Made by a program: the position numbers and the translations under genes. Positions 57,301 to 64,000 of a DNA stretch of 64,000 bases are shown here, one piece after another. The notes under the pieces were generated by a model. It was not told the DNA's origin and searched no databases. It saw only the letters and a list, made by a program, of their open reading frames with translations. The stretch covers positions 2,046,001 to 2,110,000 of the forward strand of contig NC_026655.2 of assembly GCF_000004075.3 (NCBI RefSeq). Reading direction: 5' to 3'. Numbering within the stretch: the first letter of the stretch is position 1; each line of letters begins with the position of its first letter. Origin of the DNA: Cucumis sativus. Taxonomy: Eukaryota; Streptophyta; Magnoliopsida; Cucurbitales; Cucurbitaceae.

Positions 57301-60300
57301 AACTAATAAGTCATTTACTAACTTGTAATATAAACAATGAAAGCAGTATGAACCCTTAGATCTCCACAATGTCAAGAAGTTACCCACCACCTCTTCAAAC
57401 GAAGCAAAGAATGAAATTCACAACATCACACTTTTCAACTCTTTGATCCTAACGCTCATTAGTCTACCATCGATAGATTTTAATATATGCAATTCATTTT
57501 TGAAATGTTATTATAATGGATTGTAATTAGGGGAGAAGTAAAAAATATGTAAATAGCAGAATATAGGAACATTTGTTTTTGAAAAATAGAGGAACCTAAA
57601 TAATTAGGATGAAATTTGAGACTATGTAACCCAATAGCCCAATTTAACTTATCGTGGGCTGCACACTGCAACCCATAAGTCCATTGAACTTTTGAAGGAA
57701 AATTACCCCTTCACTTTTACTATTTGTTTAAAAAATATACATTTTGGGACGCGTTTCACTCCGTACTACGGCGTACGACTCTACAGTAAATATGTTTGAG
57801 TTAGTAAGTTTGTGTATGAGCCTCGAAATGTAGAGTTCTAAGATGGAGTTATTCAATAAATGTGTCACATTTTATTATTTGAAGTTTATTTGTTTACATC
57901 AAGTTGTTACGAGGAAAAGGAAATCTCACGACTCCAGCTCCATTCTTCTTTCAAAATAATAATATTATCATTGACCTTTCATATTTGTTTCAAAACCATT
58001 CTCCTTAGAGTCAAACATTTATATATATTGTTAAGTTTTTTATAATGAAAATCGAGACCCGACGTTTAGTTTTAAATTTTCAATTTCATGTATCTGAATT
58101 TTTCTTTAAAAATATTGGATAGAGAGATCAAACTTTTAACTTTGAAGTTAATGATACATTTTTTGTATGCCAGTTGAGTTCTAATCATTTTAACATATAC
58201 TTTATTCAACTAATGATCTACGTTCTAACAACCCAAATTACATTTAAATAGAAGCATTTATATCGTACCACTTTTAGACTCAACATTGCAAATACTAACG
58301 TAATTTGTCAAAATGCTCATCAGGGACGATAAAATAGAACAATGCACTGTTTATTGTGAAATAACGTAGTCCATCGAGTGTTCTCTTTTACATGAAGTGA
58401 AGTACGATTGTTGGATCAAAAATTAGATATTTAACTTTAACAAAAAAGAGTATATATATATATATATGTCATGTACCGCAAAAATAATATCGTAATTACT
58501 ACGCTACAAATTATTTTCTCCTCTTTGTTTATTTTTAGTCTCAAAGTATCAAACATTTTAAAACATATATTTCTTCACATATACATACATACAAATATAT
58601 ATATAGCATATAATGAAGCCAAACATTTAAAAAACAATGATTTCAACATGGCATAAATGCAGTCTTGGATTTCTCCTTTTAGGGTCATTAAATGGGCTTC
58701 ATCTAAGGCTACCCAATTTCTTTGGCCCACCAATTCAAAAATACTAAATTTTCTTTTTTTTTTCCTTTTTCCCTTTTAAAACAATTTAAATAAATAACCT
58801 TTATCATTTTTCATATCAGTAATAATAAAGTCTAAGTATACAGTGTTTACATTTACACAGCATTAAGTAATTATTAATTGATAATCAACATATATATAGA
58901 ATGAATGAACGAACGAAACAAGTTCCCATATCTTGAATTGTTTTTTTCTTCTTTAAAATCACGAGTACGATAGATCTACAACAGTATAGCTCGAGACAAA
59001 AGAGTGAAAGAAACGTCGGATGACTTAAGAGTTAAAAGATGAGTATATGTATGTATACGTGAGTGAGTTAAATGTGGAATAGGGTATGGATGGATGGATT
59101 GACGGAGAAAGGAAGAAAAATTATTGAAGAGTAAGACAAATTGTCCTTTCAAACTTTATTTTAATTATTTATATTTATTTGTCATCAAAAGGGGTAAAGA
59201 GGGAATCATAATGGTAATAAAAGAAAGATCAATGAGACAACACAACACAAAGAAGGGCAAAGGCCTTACCCTCATGGGGGAACTAAATGATGTAGGACCC
59301 AGTTATATTTAATTTGTTTCCCTATCCCTACCCCTTTGCCCATCCAAAATTCCTTCTTCTTTTTTTATTTTTTATTTTTTATTTATTACTTATTATATTC
59401 TTGAGATGGACAATTGAATGAATAGGGTATGGGCATCATTTTCACCCTTTGAATCAAGGGCAAGTGGCCCTTTTCACACCCAACCACCCAATTCCCTAAA
59501 GAAAAGAAGAAGAAAAAGAGAGACACTATTTCTCACATTATTGGCCCCTACTTACCTTAACTTCTTGTTTGTTGGCTTCCACCTCCCTTCATATGTTCCT
59601 CTCAACGCCCTTTCATGGGAAAATTTCCCAATAATACCATTCTACCCACTTCTCTTCCTACCACCTTCTTCTATTGCGTCTTACGTCCATACATTTTTAT
59701 AACTAGGATGAAATTTACAAACACAAATTTGTAATGTAAATTATAAAGAGAGTATATGGTTAATCTTCTTTTCTTCGAACTTAACATGGTCATTCAAATG
59801 GTTAAAATATTAATAATACTTTTTGAAAATAATTAACAATTTAAGTTTCGAAAGTTACATATATTATGTTAAATCCGAAACTTTATACTTGTATCCACTT
59901 AAATTCTTCATTATTGAAGTTAATACTCTCAAGGTCGTTTAGACTTTAAACTAAATTGATACAACAATTCAACCTAAGGAAATTAGGAGATATTTGTGGA
60001 AATGTGTAAATGTTGTAATTGTGTTAAATGCATTAATCTCAATGTGCAATAAATAGTGTTAAATGTCACAAGAAGAAGTAATAGAAAAATTGAGTGGATG
60101 GGGTTTTGACAGTGAATTATTACTTTGGCAATATAGTCAATGATTTTTTAGAATTAATTACTAATTAATAGTAGGGACTATTGGATAAATAAATTAAAGT
60201 GTAAGGATGAAAAAGTTAAAAAAAAATACTTAAGATATGGAGACAAAATTGAAATGAAAGTAGAAATATAAAAACCTATTCAATTTGCCCACTTATAATC

Positions 60301-61646
60301 CTTAATAGAGAAAATATAAAAACATTATTAAAAAGAAATTATAGTTTGGAGATTTGATGGCAAACTTATGTTTTTGAAATATAAAACAAAAAACATTATG
60401 ATCAAGTGGGTCCTTTTTAGTCTGTACTTTTAATTTTTCAAAGTATTTTTAATTTGTACTTTGATAATCATGAAAGTATTTATTTCTTTATTTGCATCAA
60501 AATTAAATTGTCATAGAAATTTATAGTAAATTAAATCTAACATATAAAAATTTCACTTGGAGCACAAAAGGTTGAAGTTGATAGTTCAAAAAAAGGGGAA
60601 AAAAAAGAAAAAGAAAAAAAATTAAGGATGACATAGGACAATTAAACAAGTTTTTTTTTTTTTAATTTGACGATGTATACTAAAAGAATTGACATTAATC
60701 ATTCATGTGAATATAATTTAATTGATTAAAGTCATTATCAATTTCTTTCTAGATTAAAAGTTAAACTATGACCCCTCATTCGTAATGATGCATTTTTTTA
60801 TATATATGAAGAAAAAACCCGTCAAATTTTACCGTTTGCAACTTTATTATCTATCAAAAAGTTTTAGTTACAAAAAATTATTTTTTTAAAAATAAACAAT
60901 TATTGTGATATTATCTGTTGAACTAAACTTACATTAGCAATTATAAATTCTACTTGATTCTTGTAAAATGTATACCAAATATCAGAAATAAGGAGGTTTT
61001 TAGTCTAACTTTATTCTTCACGATACATGTTTTACGAATTATGTTCACGTAGGTCCATAAAAAGTTATATATTATTACATGAGCTTTTTTTTCTTTTGTA
61101 AGATAGATTAAAAAAAGGATCTTGATGTAATAAATTGAAACTCAACCAATAAAATTAACCCTAATGGATTTTTAAATTTTGAAACATTCAAATGAATCCA
61201 TTTAAGTAAAAATGATAAATATATATTTCAATAATTAGTATAAATTACATCTGATGAAATTATCATATAAACTTTTTTTCTTTTCTTAATTTAATTTAAA
61301 AAAGCATGTTAATATGAGAAAATATAGTGTTTGATTATTCATTTCACCCAACATGAAAATTGAGTAGAGAAAATGATGGAATACAAAAATTAATTGTTTG
61401 GAAATATAAAATGAATTAAATAAGAAAATACAAATTTTATTTAAATAATTTCGTGGTGATTTATTTAATTAAGGTTGGACCATGGTCGTCTCAAGTGGGG
61501 TCCTGACTGTTCAACGTAACAATTACAACTCTTAACTAACACTTCACCAATACACATTTGGAAAAAACAAAAAAAACAAAAAGTTGACGTTTGAAACCTC
61601 TTTTTTCTTTTTTTTCTTTTTAAATTATAAAATAATTTTTCAATGT

Positions 61647-61673
61647 ATCTATCTATCTATATATATATATAAT
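61647..61673. repeat. (ATCT)n-(AT)n microsatellite
   Basis: Three ATCT units passing into an AT run. Confidence 0.85.
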
Positions 61674-64000
61674 ACAAGCAAAGAAAATGCTTTGTTATTA
61701 TCCACGTGACAACAATAAGAAAAGTTACGATCATTTTATTCTTCACAGAAAGAAAATCATAACTCCACGTAGAAAAACTATAAGTTTATTAAAGAAATTT
61801 TATTTACACTCTCTATAGAACAAAATCACCAAAGTACATTTTTCTATAAAAAAAAAAGTAAATATTTTGTCGTGTTTTATTTTATAAATTTCTATTTATT
61901 TTAAAGCTCTACCATCCCTAATAATATCGTTGCAATCAAACATTTACATCTAATTTTAGTTATTATCTACTTTCTAATTTTAAAATTCGACAAAGAATTC
62001 CATTATAAGTATATATACAATTTTTAGCGTGGAAAGGAAAGGATTGAATGAATGCATTTATTTGATTGGTATTGAATGATGAGTATACATTTCCATTTTT
62101 TATAATGCGAACATTACTAAGATTTATTTAATTATCATCCATGTAATACACAAGCATCCAAAAAGAAAAATTTTGTATAAGAAGATGAAGATTCGCATAT
62201 TTTTAACAAAAATTTGTTTTATTCAACTAAAAAAATGGCTATAAAAAGAGTGAAATAATTGAAAAATTAGATATAATAATAATAATATGAAAAAAGAAAG
62301 AGCATTTAAAATGGCATTGAATAGGGAGGACCAAAGGCAGCTGTTTAGGGGGCCATAAAAGAAGACAAAATCTTCCTAAGCAACTACCAACTTGTTGGTT
62401 TCATCAATAAATTAATTAAATTGGTCCATACATGCATACAAAATCACTTCCTCTTTTCATTCTGCTTTCATTCCATTTTAGATTCAATCCTAACTCCTAA
62501 CTATCACATTTTAAACCTTCCCATCTTCTTCATTTTACCCTTTTGTCTTTTCCTTCTTCAACAGCAAACATAAAAAAGTAAAAAGATATCAAATTCTCTC
62601 TTTTCAACCCTACTTTTCATCTAAAACCGTTATTTCTCTCTCCATAAACGATAGCTATCGCACTGTTGATAAGTCATGTAAGTTTCTGTGTTGATTTGTG
62701 TTCTTCGTTTATTTTTTATTATTGATTTCTTAACAAACATTGTTACGTTAAACGAAGAAGTTCCATTGTTCTTTTCATTCAGTTTGATATTGTAAATGAG
62801 ACAACGAATCTTTTGTATTGCAAATGGAGAGAGCATATAATTTTACTTGAATAGAGATTAAACCTCTAATTTTTCAAACAAATAGTCAACAAAATTCAAT
62901 CCATAGATAAACAATTAATTCTTTGAAGATAGGAATTATGAATATAAGGGAATAAAATTATGGATGACGTATAGTTCAAAGTTAACTTGAATTACTAATT
63001 AAGGAAGATTTTAGAGAATTAGATAAGAATGACACATATGAATGAAGAATTTTTTTTTTCAACTAATTAATTAAACTGTATAATAAATATAAACATAACA
63101 CGTCTGGATGAAGAATTTTTCATCGGTTGAGTAAAATATAAAAAGAGTTAGGTTAACAAAATAAAGTCGTTTATATGATCAAGCTAAGATAAAGAATATT
63201 CAAGTTTGTTTAGTCAATAAGTTTTATATTTCAAATAAAGTACTTACGCTATATATGCGTGTGAGTCTCTATATAAGTTTTAAATCAATAAACTATACAT
63301 GTTAATTATGCTAAAATGTCGAATTTTTTACAGACAAACATAGATATTATACAAAATTCAAACATCATGCATGTGCTACAACGTAGATAATATTTATTCT
63401 AATAAAAAGAGACGTAAATAAAAAAAATAATTTTGAAGTACTCATCTTCATTTGAAGATTTAAAGACTCGAAGACTGAATCGATATTTTTATTTTATTGT
63501 AAGAAGCACGAAAGATTAAAAAAAAGCAAACAACAAAATGTTGCTAATATAAATAACTACACATTTTAATTTGTTCAAACATTATAAAATGTCTATTTAC
63601 TATTTTTTGAAATTTTTGTTTTTATAATCTTATTTGGGTTAATTATGACTACGATATTGAATCACATTATGTATTTTAAATTAATTAAAAAAGTTCCTAT
63701 GATTGTAAGTAAAAAAGTCACAACTTTCTCAAGAAAAAAAAAAGTACTACTCATTCTCATAATTAAAAACATTCAAATTTTAGTTGATTTAATTTCTAAT
63801 TATTTAGACTAAGTAAAGTAAAGAAGGTAATTATAATTAAAAATAAGAAACACACATTTATTATTATTTACTATGTGAATTATTATTATTTTATTGTAAG
63901 AGAGTTGGTCCACTCGTTTAATTGAAGATTTTTTTCACTCCTTGTGGGATGCAGTAAATTTAAGAAACCGACCTGTAAAAACCAAAATTTATCCAACTCT

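Larger units (their letters stand above)
55902..64000. other. Terminal AT-rich intergenic region
   Basis: 55902 to about 56130 is the promoter and leader side of the USP-like gene, with ATATATATT near 56120 as a possible TATA box. The rest has no supportable coding frame. It holds dispersed-repeat pieces (57090-57300), an (ATCT)n/(AT)n run at 61647-61673, and poly-purine or poly-T tracts. 62310-62640 (CTGTTTAGGGGGCC, a CATGCATA RY-type element, then a long pyrimidine-rich leader-like tract) could be the 5' flank of a gene lying beyond the window, but no coding start follows before 64000. Confidence 0.5.

Noticed and set aside
62310-62836. Possible gene start near the right end
   Set aside because: The leader-like sequence is suggestive, but no frame with family support follows before 64000, so no gene is called.

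Overview
This is a 64-kb stretch of a flowering-plant nuclear genome. The DNA is AT-rich, coding regions are split by GT-AG introns with T-rich tracts, and every recognisable protein belongs to a land-plant family. A dispersed AT-rich repeat whose core resembles repeats I associate with cucurbits makes Cucurbitaceae a plausible guess, but the window does not prove it. I found no bacterial, viral, CRISPR or organellar gene block. I also found no multi-gene 'system': the genes are independent housekeeping or regulatory loci.

Layout. (1) 1-3156: AT-rich non-coding DNA with one promoter-like spot near 640-740. (2) 3157-7506, minus: a BSD-domain protein in six exons, ending in a 21-nt micro-exon. 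(3) 9416-10336, plus: a SAM-domain protein with a 5' UTR intron. It is divergent from the BSD gene. (4) 11085-11322, plus: a U1 spliceosomal snRNA gene with its own USE and TATA elements. (5) About 11.3-24.5 kb: roughly 13 kb with no supportable coding gene, holding microsatellites and a few GC-richer regulatory-looking islands. (6) 24673-25689, plus: a Dof zinc-finger factor close to Arabidopsis DOF5.4/OBP4, followed by a dense ACGT/GTGGGGCC motif cluster. (7) 29170-30407, minus: a low-complexity Ser/Asp/Glu-rich protein related to BASL, with an FAFP motif. (8) 31360-31911, minus: an intronless dirigent protein. (9) 33604-43185, plus: a 27-exon HRQ1/RecQ4-like helicase, with one apparent GC-AG intron and a decayed LINE in another intron. 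(10) 46589-50343, minus: a GAUT11-type galacturonosyltransferase in two exons. (11) 53.1-53.8 kb: a ~125-bp minisatellite. (12) 54611-55901, minus: a universal-stress-protein-like gene in three exons. (13) 55.9-64 kb: AT-rich non-coding DNA.

Exon chains were assembled by hand from conserved protein frames and splice-site phase. All chains close in frame: BSD 299 aa, BASL-like 353 aa, HRQ1 1229 aa, GAUT11 535 aa and USP-like 228 aa. UTR ends, transcription starts and expression cannot be seen from sequence alone. Likely roles are RNA splicing (U1), genome maintenance (HRQ1), pectin synthesis (GAUT11), lignan/lignin-related wall chemistry (dirigent), transcription control (Dof) and possibly polarity or MAPK signalling (BASL-like).
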